Positions 17,696 to 26,972 of a DNA stretch of 64,000 bases are shown here, piece by piece. Below the pieces are notes generated by a model, which saw nothing but the letters and a program-made list of their open reading frames with translations, did no database searches and was not told the origin of the DNA. Where the stretch lies: the NCBI RefSeq assembly GCF_030996345.1, contig NZ_CP118747.1:1114001-1178000 (forward strand), in the 5' to 3' direction. Every line of letters starts with the position of its first letter. Position 1 is the stretch's first letter. The stretch comes from Acidithiobacillus sp. AMEEHan (GTDB lineage Bacteria; Pseudomonadota; Gammaproteobacteria; Acidithiobacillales; Acidithiobacillaceae). The translations under genes and the position numbers were made by a program.

Positions 17696-18048
17696 CCGTT
17701 CTTGCCCCGCGATCACGTCCTGTCTACCTCCGTCATTCCAACGTCTGCCACGCCCATGGTTCCCTTCCATGCCATGGACGCCTAAATAGTCGAAACGACA
17801 CAGATTGCCAGATTCTGCAGCGGGACCAGTTGCTGGTTTTTGAACCGTGCTTCTCGTTGGGGATGGGGCGTTTTGGAGGGCTTCACTGCACCGGCTGCGC
17901 TGCGTCGTGTAGCAAGACTACCTGGCTGTATTGCAGAAACTCGTCCAAGTGCCTTACCAGGATGCTCACCGTGATGGCGAGTTGCAGCTCCTGGTAGCTA
18001 TGCACAGCAATGTTGCGATAGACAGCCGCCGGTTGCCAAGGATGAGGT
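17696..18048. other. Intergenic region upstream of fimT
   Basis: About 350 bases with no confident gene. On the minus strand a frame without ATG (stop at 17883-17885) runs for nearly 70 codons from the tRNA gene and has a protein-like composition (segments such as VRHLDEFLQYSQVVLL). It may be a gene remnant. The promoter of the pil operon should lie here, but I see no convincing sigma-70 pair on that strand. Confidence 0.4.
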
Positions 18049-18078
18049 TTGACAGGAAGCCGGACTGACCGGTATGCT
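18049..18078 (+). promoter_or_regulatory. Sigma-70 promoter of tRNA-Gln(CUG)
   Basis: Perfect -35 TTGACA at 18049-18054 and -10 TATGCT at 18073-18078, with an 18-base spacer. Transcription would start about 6 bases before the mature tRNA 5' end. The best promoter match in the window. Confidence 0.75.
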
Positions 18079-18090
18079 TTCGCGCTCGAT

Positions 18091-18164
18091 TGGGGGATCG
18101 TCTAGCGGTAGGACAGCGGACTCTGACTCCGCTAACCGTGGTTCGAATCCACGTCCCCCAGCCA
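18091..18164 (+). tRNA. tRNA-Gln (anticodon CUG)
   Basis: 74-base cloverleaf. The acceptor stem is TGGGGGA paired with TCCCCCA, the anticodon stem is GCGGA/TCCGC around the loop CTCTGAC (anticodon CTG), and the T-loop is GGTTCGAATCC. The terminal CCA is encoded. The second Gln isoacceptor is at 40384. Confidence 0.97.
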
Positions 18165-18172
18165 AAGAAATC

Positions 18173-18207
18173 AAGGTCCTAGCTTACCGGCTGGGGCCTT
18201 TTCTTTT
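18173..18207 (+). terminator. Probable terminator of the tRNA-Gln transcript
   Basis: Stem AAGGTCC paired with GGGGCCTT (one G-U pair) around a 13-base loop, followed by TTCTTTT. It lies over the 3' end of fdhD on the other strand. Confidence 0.55.
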
Positions 18208-19018
18208 GGCCGTGGGACCCCGGCGGGGCCGCCTTGCCATCGCAGTACAGAGTGGCGCGTCCATCGCGGACGAAACCCACTAGCTGCACGTGATTTTTTC
18301 TGGCAATGTCCACCGCCATGCTGCTGACACCGGAGATGGCTGCTACCAACGGAATTCGCCAGGCGAGTGCCTTGCGCACGATCTCGAAGGGCAGTCGTGA
18401 GGAGACCGCCAGAACATCTGCCGAGCCGGGAACGGCTCCGCGGGCCAGAGCCGCACCGATGACCTTGTCGACGGCGTTGTGGCGACCGATGTCCTCGCGC
18501 ACCAGGACCTCCCCGTCCGAAAATCGGAGGGCGGCAGCGTGGCAGTTGCCGCTTTGCTGGTGGAGACATTGCTGCGCCGCGAGTTCTGCCATGGTCGCAT
18601 GAATTAGCCCCAGATCCGGAAGATTCCGGGCGGCAGGTAACGGCGCAAAGGGCTGTAGGCCGCGAAAGTCAGGACAACCGCAAAGCCCGCAGGCACTGGC
18701 GCCGGGCAGTGCCCGGCGGTGGCTGGCAGCGCGATCCCGGGCGGCAGCATGCAGCTGCAAGTAGACGGCGGCGCCGTCCGCAGTGGCCTCGACTTCCAGC
18801 GCCAGAATCTCCTCGGGGTTGTGCACGATGTCCTCGGTCCAGAGAAAGCCGCGCGCAAAATCTGCCAGATCGTGGGGCGTTGCCAGCATGACGGCATAGA
18901 CCTCGCCGTTGAGCACGAAGGAGACCGGGGACTCCTCGACCAGGCTCTGCGCCTGACCCTGCCAGCTGGTCGGCGGGCGGAGACTATCGTCAGCCAGCCT
19001 CGATTTTTCTGCTTCCAC
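18179..19018 (-). CDS. fdhD: FdhD, formate dehydrogenase sulfur-transfer accessory protein
   Basis: 279 residues, full length. Contains the family's SACGLCG cysteine pair (sulfur carrier), with REDIGRHNAVDKVIG and the SSRLPFEIVRKALAW region. FdhD takes sulfur from IscS and transfers it to the bis-MGD molybdenum cofactor of formate dehydrogenases. No formate dehydrogenase lies in this window, so its client must be encoded elsewhere. It starts with GTG at 19018 and follows the beta-hydroxyacid dehydrogenase gene by 14 bases, suggesting co-transcription. Confidence 0.92.
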   Translation of the reverse strand: MEAEKSRLADDSLRPPTSWQGQAQSLVEESPVSFVLNGEVYAVMLATPHDLADFARGFLWTEDIVHNPEEILALEVEATADGAAVYLQLHAAARDRAASHRRALPGASACGLCGCPDFRGLQPFAPLPAARNLPDLGLIHATMAELAAQQCLHQQSGNCHAAALRFSDGEVLVREDIGRHNAVDKVIGAALARGAVPGSADVLAVSSRLPFEIVRKALAWRIPLVAAISGVSSMAVDIARKNHVQLVGFVRDGRATLYCDGKAAPPGSHGQKKRPQPVS

Positions 19019-19032
19019 GGGGTATCCGCCCT

Positions 19033-19929
19033 TCAGACATCGTCATTCGTAGAGTGTAGTCCAGCGCCGCGTGCCGCTTCGACTCCCAGCGCCGCCCAAT
19101 CGACGTCCTTCTCTCCGCGGGCGGCAAGGGCGAGGAAGCGCTCCCGCAGGGGGCCAAAGAAAGGCATGGGCACGGCCAGCTTCTCTGCGGCCTCGCCTAC
19201 CAGGCGAAGATCCTTCTGCCCCAGTGGCGCGGCAAAGCCGGCGGGGCGGACCGCTCGATCGGCAATGAGTTTGCCGTAATTGCGATGGACGGGCGCCGTG
19301 AAGAGGGATCGGGTGAGAAAGTCGAGATAGGCATGACGGTCGACGCCGCCCTTTTCCACCAGGGCCATGGCTTCGCCCATGGATTCGATGGTCGTAGCAA
19401 TCAGGAAATTGCCGCTGAGTTTGACCAGATTGGCGAGCTCCGGCTGCGGCGAAACCCACCAGAGGTCCTGCCCCATCCGCAGGAACACCGGCCGCAATCT
19501 TTCTACGATCTCTTCCGCGCCACCAGCAACCAGGAACAGTTTGCCAGCAGCGGCGGCATCGGGTCGGCCGAACACCGGCAGGGACACGAAATGCTGTCCA
19601 GCCGCGGCGTGACGCTCGGCAAGTTCGGCTGCCAGAGCCATGCTGATGGTACTGCACGAGACGTGGACCGCGCCTTCTGGCAGGCTTTCCAGCAAGGCTC
19701 CTGACGCCAGCACGACATCGCGAAGCGCCTGATCGTCAGCCAACATGGTAAACACCAGCTCTCGATCCGCCATTGCCCCGGGGCGAGCGACGGCCCGGGC
19801 GCCTTGGGCTACCAGCGCTGCTGACGCTTGGGTACTGCGGTTGTAGACGATGAGATCTGTAGTCGCAGCCAAGAGGCGCTGCGCCATCGCGCTGCCCATC
19901 CGTCCGAGTCCCAAAAAACCGATTTTCAT
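19033..19929 (-). CDS. Beta-hydroxyacid dehydrogenase (3-hydroxyisobutyrate dehydrogenase family)
   Basis: 298 residues. The N-terminal Rossmann motif GFLGLGRMG binds NAD(P). The catalytic lysine segment is NLVKLSGNF (about residue 170), and the all-alpha C-terminal domain is complete. Members include 3-hydroxyisobutyrate dehydrogenase, tartronate semialdehyde reductase and the GLYR succinic-semialdehyde/glyoxylate reductases; the PLGQKDL segment is GLYR-like, but substrate cannot be fixed from sequence. A good Shine-Dalgarno, AAGGAGG, precedes the ATG. Divergent from dapF. Confidence 0.88.
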   Translation of the reverse strand: MKIGFLGLGRMGSAMAQRLLAATTDLIVYNRSTQASAALVAQGARAVARPGAMADRELVFTMLADDQALRDVVLASGALLESLPEGAVHVSCSTISMALAAELAERHAAAGQHFVSLPVFGRPDAAAAGKLFLVAGGAEEIVERLRPVFLRMGQDLWWVSPQPELANLVKLSGNFLIATTIESMGEAMALVEKGGVDRHAYLDFLTRSLFTAPVHRNYGKLIADRAVRPAGFAAPLGQKDLRLVGEAAEKLAVPMPFFGPLRERFLALAARGEKDVDWAALGVEAARGAGLHSTNDDV

Positions 19930-20067
19930 GCCGCCTCCTTCACATTCATACTAGTTGGTATAAAGCTAGGCGCTCAGCGCTCTAGGGTCAAGAAATTCAT
20001 GGTCTCCCGAAAGTATCTGCAGCTGCCAGAGACTATGCAGTGTGCTGCAACCTGTTACACTCGGCGT

Positions 20068-20949
20068 ATGAGCAAAGTCATGGAACGTCACTCCGTCCTT
20101 TCCCAAACCTGGACCTTTACCAAGATGCAGGGCCTGGGCAACGACTTTGTCGTGCTCGATGGTGTGCGTCAGTCCTTCTCCTTGCGGCCGGAGGATTGCC
20201 GGCGCATTGCCGATCGGCACTTCGGCATTGGTTGTGATCAGATTTTGCTGGTGGAGCCTGCCACCGACCCTGATTGCGATTTTCGCTATCGCATTTTCAA
20301 CGCCGATGGAAGTGAGGTAAACCAGTGCGGTAATGGTGCACGCTGCTTTGCCGTTTTCGTGCGGCGCGCCGGTTTGAGCGATAGGAATCCCATCCGGGTG
20401 GAGACCCGGGCTGGGCAGATGTCGCTCCACATCCGTGCGGATGGTTTGGTAGAGGTGGACATGGGGGTGCCAATTCTCGACCCCGCCGCCATCCCTTTTC
20501 GTGCCAGTGCCCCCGCGGAGGAGTATGAGCTGAGCTTTCGCGGCCGGGTGTTGCCGATCGCGGCAGTGAGTATGGGCAATCCGCATTTGCTGCTGGCGGT
20601 AGACCAATGCGGTAGCGCCCCCGTTGCCGACTGGGGTCCGGAGTTGGAGCAGCACCCCGCCTTTCCCGAGCGCTGCAATGTCGGCTTTCTCGAAATTCAG
20701 GATCCCACGCATTTGCGCCTGCGCACCTGGGAGCGCGGAGCGGGGGAGACCCTCGCCTGTGGCAGTAACGCCTGTGCGGCGGTGGTTGCGGGCCAGCTCT
20801 GGGGTCGGCTGGCCGATACGGTGCAAGTCACCCTGCCCGGAGGTACACTGGAAATTCGCTGGGCAGGCCCCGGTATGCCGCTATACATGGTAGGGCCAGC
20901 GGAAGTCGTTTTTGATGGTACCTGGATCCCCCGAGGAGAAAATACATGA
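20068..20949 (+). CDS. dapF: Diaminopimelate epimerase
   Basis: Interconverts LL- and meso-diaminopimelate for lysine and peptidoglycan synthesis. The core starts TKMQGLGNDFVVLDG. The two catalytic cysteines lie in NQCGNGARC and GAGETLACGSNACA. Two starts are possible, 20068 and 20080; both add a short N-terminal tail to the usual family start, and the long upstream open frame is antisense to the dehydrogenase gene. First gene of the dapF-smORF-DUF484-xerC-hslV-hslU run, all overlapping or nearly so. Confidence 0.95.
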   Translation: MSKVMERHSVLSQTWTFTKMQGLGNDFVVLDGVRQSFSLRPEDCRRIADRHFGIGCDQILLVEPATDPDCDFRYRIFNADGSEVNQCGNGARCFAVFVRRAGLSDRNPIRVETRAGQMSLHIRADGLVEVDMGVPILDPAAIPFRASAPAEEYELSFRGRVLPIAAVSMGNPHLLLAVDQCGSAPVADWGPELEQHPAFPERCNVGFLEIQDPTHLRLRTWERGAGETLACGSNACAAVVAGQLWGRLADTVQVTLPGGTLEIRWAGPGMPLYMVGPAEVVFDGTWIPRGENT

Positions 20950-21122
20950 GTCAGCAACTTCTGGATGCCATTGCCCGCAATCTGCAGGTATCTGCCGGGC
21001 AGATTGCCTTTTTGCACAAGCTGGAAGAAAACGAGCTAGAGCTACTCGCGCAACTCATCGCCAAGCTGGAGATCCATGCACGCTCCGAGCAGTACACCGA
21101 TACCCATTGGGAGGACGACTGA
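20946..21122 (+). CDS. Small conserved-looking 58-residue protein between dapF and DUF484
   Basis: ATG overlaps the dapF stop (ATGA), and the stop lies 3 bases before the next ATG, so it is coupled on both sides. The protein begins MSQQLLDAIARNLQVS, is strongly helical and acidic (KLEENELELLAQLIAKLE) and ends WEDD. No cysteines or membrane segment. I do not recognise it; it may bind a partner through a short helical hairpin. Codon use resembles its neighbours. Confidence 0.72.
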   Translation: MSQQLLDAIARNLQVSAGQIAFLHKLEENELELLAQLIAKLEIHARSEQYTDTHWEDD

Positions 21123-21125
21123 GGG

Positions 21126-21791
21126 ATGCAGGACGAGTCTGCCGCACAGTGCCGTGCCTATCTGCAGGCACACCCCGAATTTTTGCTGCAGGAGCCGGAT
21201 CTGCTGCAACAGCTGACCCTGCCCCATCTGGGTGTTGGCTCTGCCAGCTCTCTGCTCGAGCGCCAAGTGCAGCGCCTGCGCGACGAACGTGACCGACTGC
21301 AGCGCTATGTTGCGACACTGCTCCGTCAGGCGCAACGGCAAACGGAGTTGGGACGGCATCTCGGCCGCCTCGCCGTCGACCTGTTACTGGCGCAGGATCG
21401 GGGCGCCTGCGTGGCAGCCTTGCGTCGCAGTCTCGAAAAGGATTTCGCCGTGGAGTCCTTTGTGATGCTGACGGGGCCGCAATCCTGCTTGCCCGACGCC
21501 ATTACCCTGGAGGAAAGCGACTGGCAACGCTTGGCTGATGATCGGGAAGCCCAGGCTGGCGTGCAGTTGGGTGAGGACGAGCTGCGCCGGTATTTCCCGG
21601 CGGCCGTATCGCTCCCGGCGTCGCTGGCCAGCATCAGCGTACGCGGTCCAGACTGCAGCGCGCTGATTTTGCTGGCCAGTGACGACCCCGAACGCTATGG
21701 CGCCGACATGGCCACCGACTTGCTCGAGCAAATCTCGCGGCTGTTCTCGGCTGCCCTGCAGCGCTGCGCCGGCAGCGATCGTGATGCCTAG
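21126..21791 (+). CDS. DUF484 family protein
   Basis: 221 residues. N-terminal [16 protein letters not shown] followed by the [15 protein letters not shown] coiled coil and a GAF-like C-terminal domain: the DUF484 family, of unknown function. In gamma-proteobacteria it sits between dapF and xerC (E. coli yigA), as here. Overlaps the xerC start. Confidence 0.9.
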   Translation: MQDESAAQCRAYLQAHPEFLLQEPDLLQQLTLPHLGVGSASSLLERQVQRLRDERDRLQRYVATLLRQAQRQTELGRHLGRLAVDLLLAQDRGACVAALRRSLEKDFAVESFVMLTGPQSCLPDAITLEESDWQRLADDREAQAGVQLGEDELRRYFPAAVSLPASLASISVRGPDCSALILLASDDPERYGADMATDLLEQISRLFSAALQRCAGSDRDA

Positions 21792-22689
21792 CGAAATCGA
21801 CCTGCAGATCGAGGCATTTTTACAGAGCGCCCCGGCGCGGCTGGCCGCCCGGTCTGTCGCCGCCTACCGCGAGGATTTGCAGCTGTGGCAGGCATTTTTT
21901 GCCGGTGAAAAGATTTCGTCCATCGCGGCCATCCAGGTTGCGCAGCTGCGTCATTTCCTGTTGCGCGAACGCCAGCGGGGGCTGTCGGTGCGCAGCCTGC
22001 GACGCCGTTTTGCCGCTCTGCGGGCCTGGTACCGCTGGCTGCGCTTGCAGAACCCTGAGCTGCAAGACCCCAGTCGCGGCCTCCCTATGCCCAAGGGCGA
22101 ACAGCATTTTCCCGATTGGCTGGGGATCGATGTGGCGCAGAAGCTCCTCGACTCCCCTACCGATATCGGCGATGACTGGCTGCAACTGCGCGATCAAGCC
22201 ATCCTCGAACTGCTCTATTCCAGTGCCTTGCGAGTCTCGGAGCTGGTGCAGTTGCAGCGCCACGATCTCCAGCTCGAAGCGGGCCTGCTGCGCGTTCTCG
22301 GTAAAGGCCAAAAACAGCGCATCGTGCCCGTGGGACGCGTGGCGCGCGAGGCCCTGCAACGCTATCTGGCGCGGCGACCGGAAAGCACCGATTCGACCCT
22401 TTTCCTCAACCGTCTTGGTCGCCCTCTGGGTGTGCGTGGCGTGCAGTATCTGGTCGACAAGGCTGGGCGAGAGCGTCTGGGGCAGCGTTTGCACCCGCAC
22501 AGTCTGCGCCACAGCGCCGCCAGCCATCTCTTACAATCCTCGGGTGATCTGCGCGCGGTCCAGGAGTTTTTGGGGCATGCTCAGATTGATACCACCGCCA
22601 TTTATACCCATCTGGATTATCAGCACCTGGCACAGGTTTACGATCAGGCGCATCCGCGCGCCAAGCACAAGGAGCAGTCGCATGAGTGA
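21784..22689 (+). CDS. xerC: Tyrosine recombinase XerC
   Basis: About 301 residues. The N-terminal SAM-like core-binding domain is followed by a catalytic domain holding the family's Arg (SALRVSELV), [11 protein letters not shown] (His-x-x-Arg), the GHAQ histidine and the nucleophile in TTAIYTHLD. With XerD it resolves chromosome dimers at dif. It is XerC rather than a phage integrase by its place after dapF-DUF484. ATG at 21784 (or GTG at 21781) overlaps DUF484; the longer upstream frame is spurious. Confidence 0.93.
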   Translation: MPSEIDLQIEAFLQSAPARLAARSVAAYREDLQLWQAFFAGEKISSIAAIQVAQLRHFLLRERQRGLSVRSLRRRFAALRAWYRWLRLQNPELQDPSRGLPMPKGEQHFPDWLGIDVAQKLLDSPTDIGDDWLQLRDQAILELLYSSALRVSELVQLQRHDLQLEAGLLRVLGKGQKQRIVPVGRVAREALQRYLARRPESTDSTLFLNRLGRPLGVRGVQYLVDKAGRERLGQRLHPHSLRHSAASHLLQSSGDLRAVQEFLGHAQIDTTAIYTHLDYQHLAQVYDQAHPRAKHKEQSHE

Positions 22690-23224
22690 AGCAGCGACCC
22701 TGCACGGCACCACCATTCTTTCGGTACGCCGCGGGGAGAATGTGGTGATGGCCGGTGATGGTCAGGTCACCTTTGGCAACACCGTCATGAAGGGAAATGC
22801 GCGCAAAGTTCGACGCATCGAGCCGGGGGTGCTGACCGGGTTTGCCGGAGCGACTGCTGACGCTTTTACGTTGTTGGAGCGCTTTGAGGCCAAGCTCAAG
22901 GCGCACCCGGGGCAGCTGGCCAAGGCGGCGGTGGAGCTCGCCAAGGAGTGGCGCACCGACCGGGTGCTGCGCCGTCTGGAAGCGATGTTGGCAGTGGCGG
23001 ATCGCAGTCAGAGTCTGATCATCACCGGGCAGGGCGACGTCCTTGAGCCGGAACATGGCATCATTGCCATTGGCTCGGGAGGGCCTTATGCCCTCGCCGC
23101 CGCCCGCGCCCTTCTGGAGAACAGCGATCTGCCGGCCCGCGCGATTGCCGAGCAGGCCTTGGCGATTGCCGGAGACATCTGCATTTACACCAATCAACAA
23201 CGTACCGTGGAAGAATTGTCATGA
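22682..23224 (+). CDS. hslV: HslV, ATP-dependent protease proteolytic subunit
   Basis: About 180 residues. The catalytic N-terminal threonine is exposed after removal of a short leader: the sequence reads [11 protein letters not shown], cleavage being expected before the first Thr. The rest ([33 protein letters not shown]) is standard HslV. Forms a dodecamer capped by HslU. Starts inside the xerC 3' end and overlaps hslU by ATGA. Confidence 0.96.
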   Translation: MSEAATLHGTTILSVRRGENVVMAGDGQVTFGNTVMKGNARKVRRIEPGVLTGFAGATADAFTLLERFEAKLKAHPGQLAKAAVELAKEWRTDRVLRRLEAMLAVADRSQSLIITGQGDVLEPEHGIIAIGSGGPYALAAARALLENSDLPARAIAEQALAIAGDICIYTNQQRTVEELS

Positions 23225-24549
23225 AAATGAGTGAAATGACCCCGCGCGAGATCGTGCAGGAGCTCGACAAATACATCGTCGGCCAGGCGGAGGCAAAGCG
23301 GGCGGTTGCCGTCGCCCTGCGCAATCGCTGGCGTCGTGCCCAGGTGGATGGTCCTTTGCGCAAGGAAATCACCCCCAAGAACATCCTCATGATCGGTCCG
23401 ACCGGGGTGGGCAAGACCGAGATCGCCCGTCGTCTGGCCCAGCTTGCGAGCGCCCCCTTCCTGAAAGTGGAAGCGACCAAGTTCACTGAGGTAGGCTACG
23501 TGGGCAAGGACGTCGAGTCCATCATTCGCGATCTGGCGGAGATCGCCGTCAACCTGCTGCGTAGTGAGCGGCAGGCGGCGAATGGTCAGCGCGCCGAGGA
23601 GCTGGCGGAGGACCGTCTGCTCGACATCCTCGTGCCTGGACCGCGCGACGTCAGCGTACCGCGGCAGGACGAGGGGACGCGGCAGAAGTTCCGCAAGATG
23701 CTGCGGGAGGGGCGCCTGGACCAGCAGGAGATCGAGATCGAGCTGGCGGCTCCCAAAGCCAACGTAGAGATCATGACCCCGCCGGGCATGGAAGAAATGA
23801 GCGCACAGCTGCGCGATCTGTTCAGCAATATGGCGCCGCAAAAGACGGCCAAGCGCAAGATTCCCATTGCCGAAGCGCGCAAGCTTCTCTGCGAGGAGGA
23901 GGCAGCCAAATTGGTCAATGAGGACGAAGTACGCAGTCTGGCCTTGGAACGGGTGCAGGAGGATGGCATCGTCTTCATCGACGAGATCGACAAGGTCACC
24001 TCGCGGGGTACTGGGCAAAGTGCCGCGGAAGTCTCTCGCGAGGGCGTCCAACGCGACCTTCTGCCCCTGATAGAAGGAGCGAGCGTCAGCACCCGCTATG
24101 GCGTGGTCAAGACCGACCATATCCTGTTCATCGCCTCGGGGGCTTTTCATCTGAGCAAGCCGGCCGACCTGATCCCGGAGCTGCAGGGGCGCCTGCCCAT
24201 TCGCGTCGAATTGCAGGCGCTGCAGGCGGAAGATCTGGAACGTATTCTGCGCGAGCCGGAAAATGCCCTGGTTCGCCAGTACAGTGCCCTGCTGGCAGCC
24301 GATGGAGTCACCCTGCAGTTCGAGGACTCTGGCATCCGCCGCATTGCCGAGATTGCCCAGCAGGTGAATGAGCGGGTCGAAAATATCGGTGCCCGCCGCC
24401 TGCATACGGTAATGGAACGCCTGCTGGAAGAGATTGCCTTTCAGGCCCCGGATCACGACGGCCAGCCGCTGCGCATCGATGCCGAATACGTCGATGCTCG
24501 GCTGAGTGACTTGGCTGCCGACGAGGATCTGTCCCGCTACATCCTCTAG
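23221..24549 (+). CDS. hslU: HslU, AAA+ unfoldase of the HslUV protease
   Basis: 442 residues. Starts [17 protein letters not shown] after a short MKMSE extension. Walker [10 protein letters not shown] and Walker B FIDEIDKV are present, as is the intermediate domain. The C-terminal tail DEDLSRYIL inserts into HslV for activation. Typical sigma-32 regulon member; rpoH itself lies 1.5 kb downstream on the other strand. Its last bases overlap the 3' end of the mscS gene. Confidence 0.97.
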   Translation: MKMSEMTPREIVQELDKYIVGQAEAKRAVAVALRNRWRRAQVDGPLRKEITPKNILMIGPTGVGKTEIARRLAQLASAPFLKVEATKFTEVGYVGKDVESIIRDLAEIAVNLLRSERQAANGQRAEELAEDRLLDILVPGPRDVSVPRQDEGTRQKFRKMLREGRLDQQEIEIELAAPKANVEIMTPPGMEEMSAQLRDLFSNMAPQKTAKRKIPIAEARKLLCEEEAAKLVNEDEVRSLALERVQEDGIVFIDEIDKVTSRGTGQSAAEVSREGVQRDLLPLIEGASVSTRYGVVKTDHILFIASGAFHLSKPADLIPELQGRLPIRVELQALQAEDLERILREPENALVRQYSALLAADGVTLQFEDSGIRRIAEIAQQVNERVENIGARRLHTVMERLLEEIAFQAPDHDGQPLRIDAEYVDARLSDLAADEDLSRYIL

Positions 24550-25631
24550 GTCTTGCTCCCTGCCTCGGCCTCTGTCAGCCGCAGAGGTTCGAGCTGGCTG
24601 TTGAGAATGCGCACGTCCTGCTGCTGGCGAGCCACCGGGATACCTTCCGCCAGCAAGGACTCCATGACGCCGGCACGGAGGTCTGTCTGCACATTGAACA
24701 TCAAGTTGCAATCGCGCAGATACACCCGCAAGTAGACCACGATTCCGTTCGTATTCACGTCCAGAATCAGCGCCGAGGGCGGGATGATGCTGGGATCGTC
24801 CTGCATCACGTCCGGGTGCTTTTGCGCAACCGCCACAAGGAGTTCCTTGACCCGGTCGAGATTGGCGTTATGTTCCACCGTAAAGGGCAACATCAAGCGT
24901 ACCACGCTATTGGAATGCATCCAGTTGGTGACCTGCCCGGAGATGATCTCGGAATTGGGCACAAAGACTTCTGTGCGATCAAAGGTGAGGATCAGGGTGT
25001 AGCGGATGCTGATGCGCTGGACGTATCCTTCGGCGCTGCCGACCTGGATCCAGTCTCCGACCTTGATCGGTCGTTCAAAGATCAAAATGATGCCCGACAC
25101 AAAATTGTTGACCATGGTCTGCAGGCCAAAACCAATACCGACGGACAAGGCGCTGGCGATCAGGGTCAGCTTTTCCAGTGGCACTCCGGCAAGCCCGATG
25201 CCAATCAACAGACTCAGGGTGATGGTGACATATTTGCTCAGGATAACCAGGGAATAACGCGCTCCACTATCCAGAGAAAACATGCCGAGAAAATGGTCGA
25301 GTCGACGGGTAATGAACTCCACCAAACGCAGCAATAGCGCCACGATGATGATCGCGGCGACGATATGCGCCGGAATGATTTTGACCCCACTGACGCTAAA
25401 ACCGTCCAGAAAATAGTGTCCGACATAGTGCAGGCCCTCTTTGGGCATGCCCCAGTTCAGGGCTAGGGCGAGCAGTGCTACGCAGAGGATGCCGAGCTGC
25501 GCCATGACCCGCAGCAGGTAAAAGGGCAAGGACCCTTTGTGGGGATAATGACGGAAATAGCTGCGCTGTAACCACCACAACAGCCCCGCAGCCACGACTA
25601 TGATGGCACTCGTCCACAGATGCTGGATCAC
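24546..25631 (-). CDS. MscS-family mechanosensitive channel
   Basis: 361 residues with about four to five membrane helices, then the MscS pore helix and beta domain ([31 protein letters not shown], split by family convention at the conserved glycine/alanine pore face). Releases solutes under hypo-osmotic shock in characterised relatives. Last gene of a probable rpoH-dsrE-mscS transcript (50-base gap). Overlaps hslU by 4 bases tail to tail. Confidence 0.9.
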   Translation of the reverse strand: MIQHLWTSAIIVVAAGLLWWLQRSYFRHYPHKGSLPFYLLRVMAQLGILCVALLALALNWGMPKEGLHYVGHYFLDGFSVSGVKIIPAHIVAAIIIVALLLRLVEFITRRLDHFLGMFSLDSGARYSLVILSKYVTITLSLLIGIGLAGVPLEKLTLIASALSVGIGFGLQTMVNNFVSGIILIFERPIKVGDWIQVGSAEGYVQRISIRYTLILTFDRTEVFVPNSEIISGQVTNWMHSNSVVRLMLPFTVEHNANLDRVKELLVAVAQKHPDVMQDDPSIIPPSALILDVNTNGIVVYLRVYLRDCNLMFNVQTDLRAGVMESLLAEGIPVARQQQDVRILNSQLEPLRLTEAEAGSKT

Positions 25632-25681
25632 GAAGGAAACCCTCCCGTAGATCGTACAGAAAATGGGGAAGGGAGCAGAAA

Positions 25682-26020
25682 TCAGGGCTTGATGTAGGCG
25701 AAACCCTGCGCCTGCGCCTCGCCAAGAGCGAGGATGCCGGCAGGTGCCAACTGGCTCCCTTCTGGACGACCTGCGGCATCGAGCTCGTAGGCCGTCAGAC
25801 TATTCTGACAAAAGAGAAATTCTACCCCTTGGGCGATCAAGGCAGCGACTTCCCGCTGCCAAAGTCCTTCTGCCCATAGGGGGATGGGCGCAGGACCATT
25901 GGCGACGACCCGCAGCCGAACGCCGGCATCAGAGCGCAGCGCGTTGCGGAGATTACCGAGCAGCAGCGGCCAGCGGCCCGGCTCATCAATATGAAAGACC
26001 AGGGCAGCGGCAGGTTTCAA
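25682..26020 (-). CDS. DsrE/DsrF-like protein
   Basis: 112 residues with the DsrE-like alpha/beta fold. It starts with a HIDEPGRWPLLLGN strand-loop and carries a single conserved-position cysteine in FLFCQNSL. DsrE-type proteins carry persulfide sulfur on this cysteine in sulfur oxidation or tRNA thiolation; others have no known role. The ATG overlaps the rpoH stop, so the two are co-translated. In a sulfur oxidiser a sulfur-relay role is attractive but unproven. Confidence 0.75.
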   Translation of the reverse strand: MKPAAALVFHIDEPGRWPLLLGNLRNALRSDAGVRLRVVANGPAPIPLWAEGLWQREVAALIAQGVEFLFCQNSLTAYELDAAGRPEGSQLAPAGILALGEAQAQGFAYIKP

Positions 26021-26874
26021 GCCGCAGCGTTCTCTAGTAGACGTTGACGCAGTCTGTTCATGCTGCTCTTTTCCAGTTGCCGCACGCGCTCCGCCGAAAC
26101 TCCAAGCTCATCGCCCAGGGACTGCAAGGTCTTGGGTTCCTCACTCAGCCAGCGATTCTCGATGATGTAGCGATCCCGTGCCGGTAATGCGGCCAGGGCA
26201 CTGCGCAGCCCGCGCTCGCGCGACCGGTCCCAATCGCTTTCGATGACCTGCTCGACCGAGGACGCGTCCGGGTCCGCAAGCTCGAAGCTGTGGGCATGCC
26301 CTTCCTCATCTTCGCTGCTGTGATCGATGGAGTAGTCGTATCCCGCCATACGACCTTCCATCTCCAGTACTTCGCGTTGGCTTACCCCGAGTTCCTCGGC
26401 AATGGCCTCGCTCTCACTCAGATTCATCCAGCCGGTATCGTTACGACTGGAGCGCAGATTGAAGAAGAGCTTGCGCTGCGCCTTGGTGGTTGCCACCTTG
26501 ACGATCCGCCAGTTGCGCAGGATGAATTCGTGCATCTCAGCCTTGATCCAGTGCACGGCGAAGGACACCAGGCGTACCCCGTGGTCGGGGTCAAAACGCT
26601 TGACCGCCTTCATCAGACCGATGTTCCCTTCCTGGATCAGGTCGGCTTCCGGCAGACCATAGCCGCGGTAGGCGCGGGCGACGCGCACGACAAAGCGCAG
26701 GTGGCTCAGCACGAGGGCCTTGGCCGCCTCCATGTCGTCCCGCTCGCGCAGACGCTGCGCATAGTCCCGCTCTTCCTCGGCGCTCAGCAGCGGCTGCGCA
26801 TTGACAAAGCGCAGGTAAGCCGCCATGCCGTCCACACTCGCCAACTCTCTGTTCGCGACCACCAGTTCGTTCAT
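26017..26874 (-). CDS. rpoH: Heat-shock sigma factor RpoH (sigma-32)
   Basis: 285 residues. Region 2 (LRFVVRVARAYRGYGLPEADLIQEGN) and the RpoH box TKAQRKLFFNLR, diagnostic for sigma-32, are present. Region 4 ends with the expected helix-turn-helix (LGDELGVSAERVRQLE). A good Shine-Dalgarno (AGGAG) precedes ATG 26874. Lies next to ftsX as in many proteobacteria. Confidence 0.96.
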   Translation of the reverse strand: MNELVVANRELASVDGMAAYLRFVNAQPLLSAEEERDYAQRLRERDDMEAAKALVLSHLRFVVRVARAYRGYGLPEADLIQEGNIGLMKAVKRFDPDHGVRLVSFAVHWIKAEMHEFILRNWRIVKVATTKAQRKLFFNLRSSRNDTGWMNLSESEAIAEELGVSQREVLEMEGRMAGYDYSIDHSSEDEEGHAHSFELADPDASSVEQVIESDWDRSRERGLRSALAALPARDRYIIENRWLSEEPKTLQSLGDELGVSAERVRQLEKSSMNRLRQRLLENAAA

Positions 26875-26972
26875 TGCCTATCTCCTGTTTTTGCTCCGAG
26901 TTTAGACCAATGCAGTGGGCAAAGGTTTACTCCGAACACGCTGCCAATATCTGGGGGCGCGCGCCACGGATT

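Noticed and set aside
17883-18100. Open frame without ATG upstream of fimT, minus strand
   Set aside because: No start codon before a GTG about 40 codons from its end, and it begins in the tRNA; at most a remnant, so only noted in the intergenic entry.
23194-24711. 505-residue ORF on the minus strand through hslU
   Set aside because: Opposite strand of the well-supported hslU and part of mscS; rich in His/Gln/Arg without domains.
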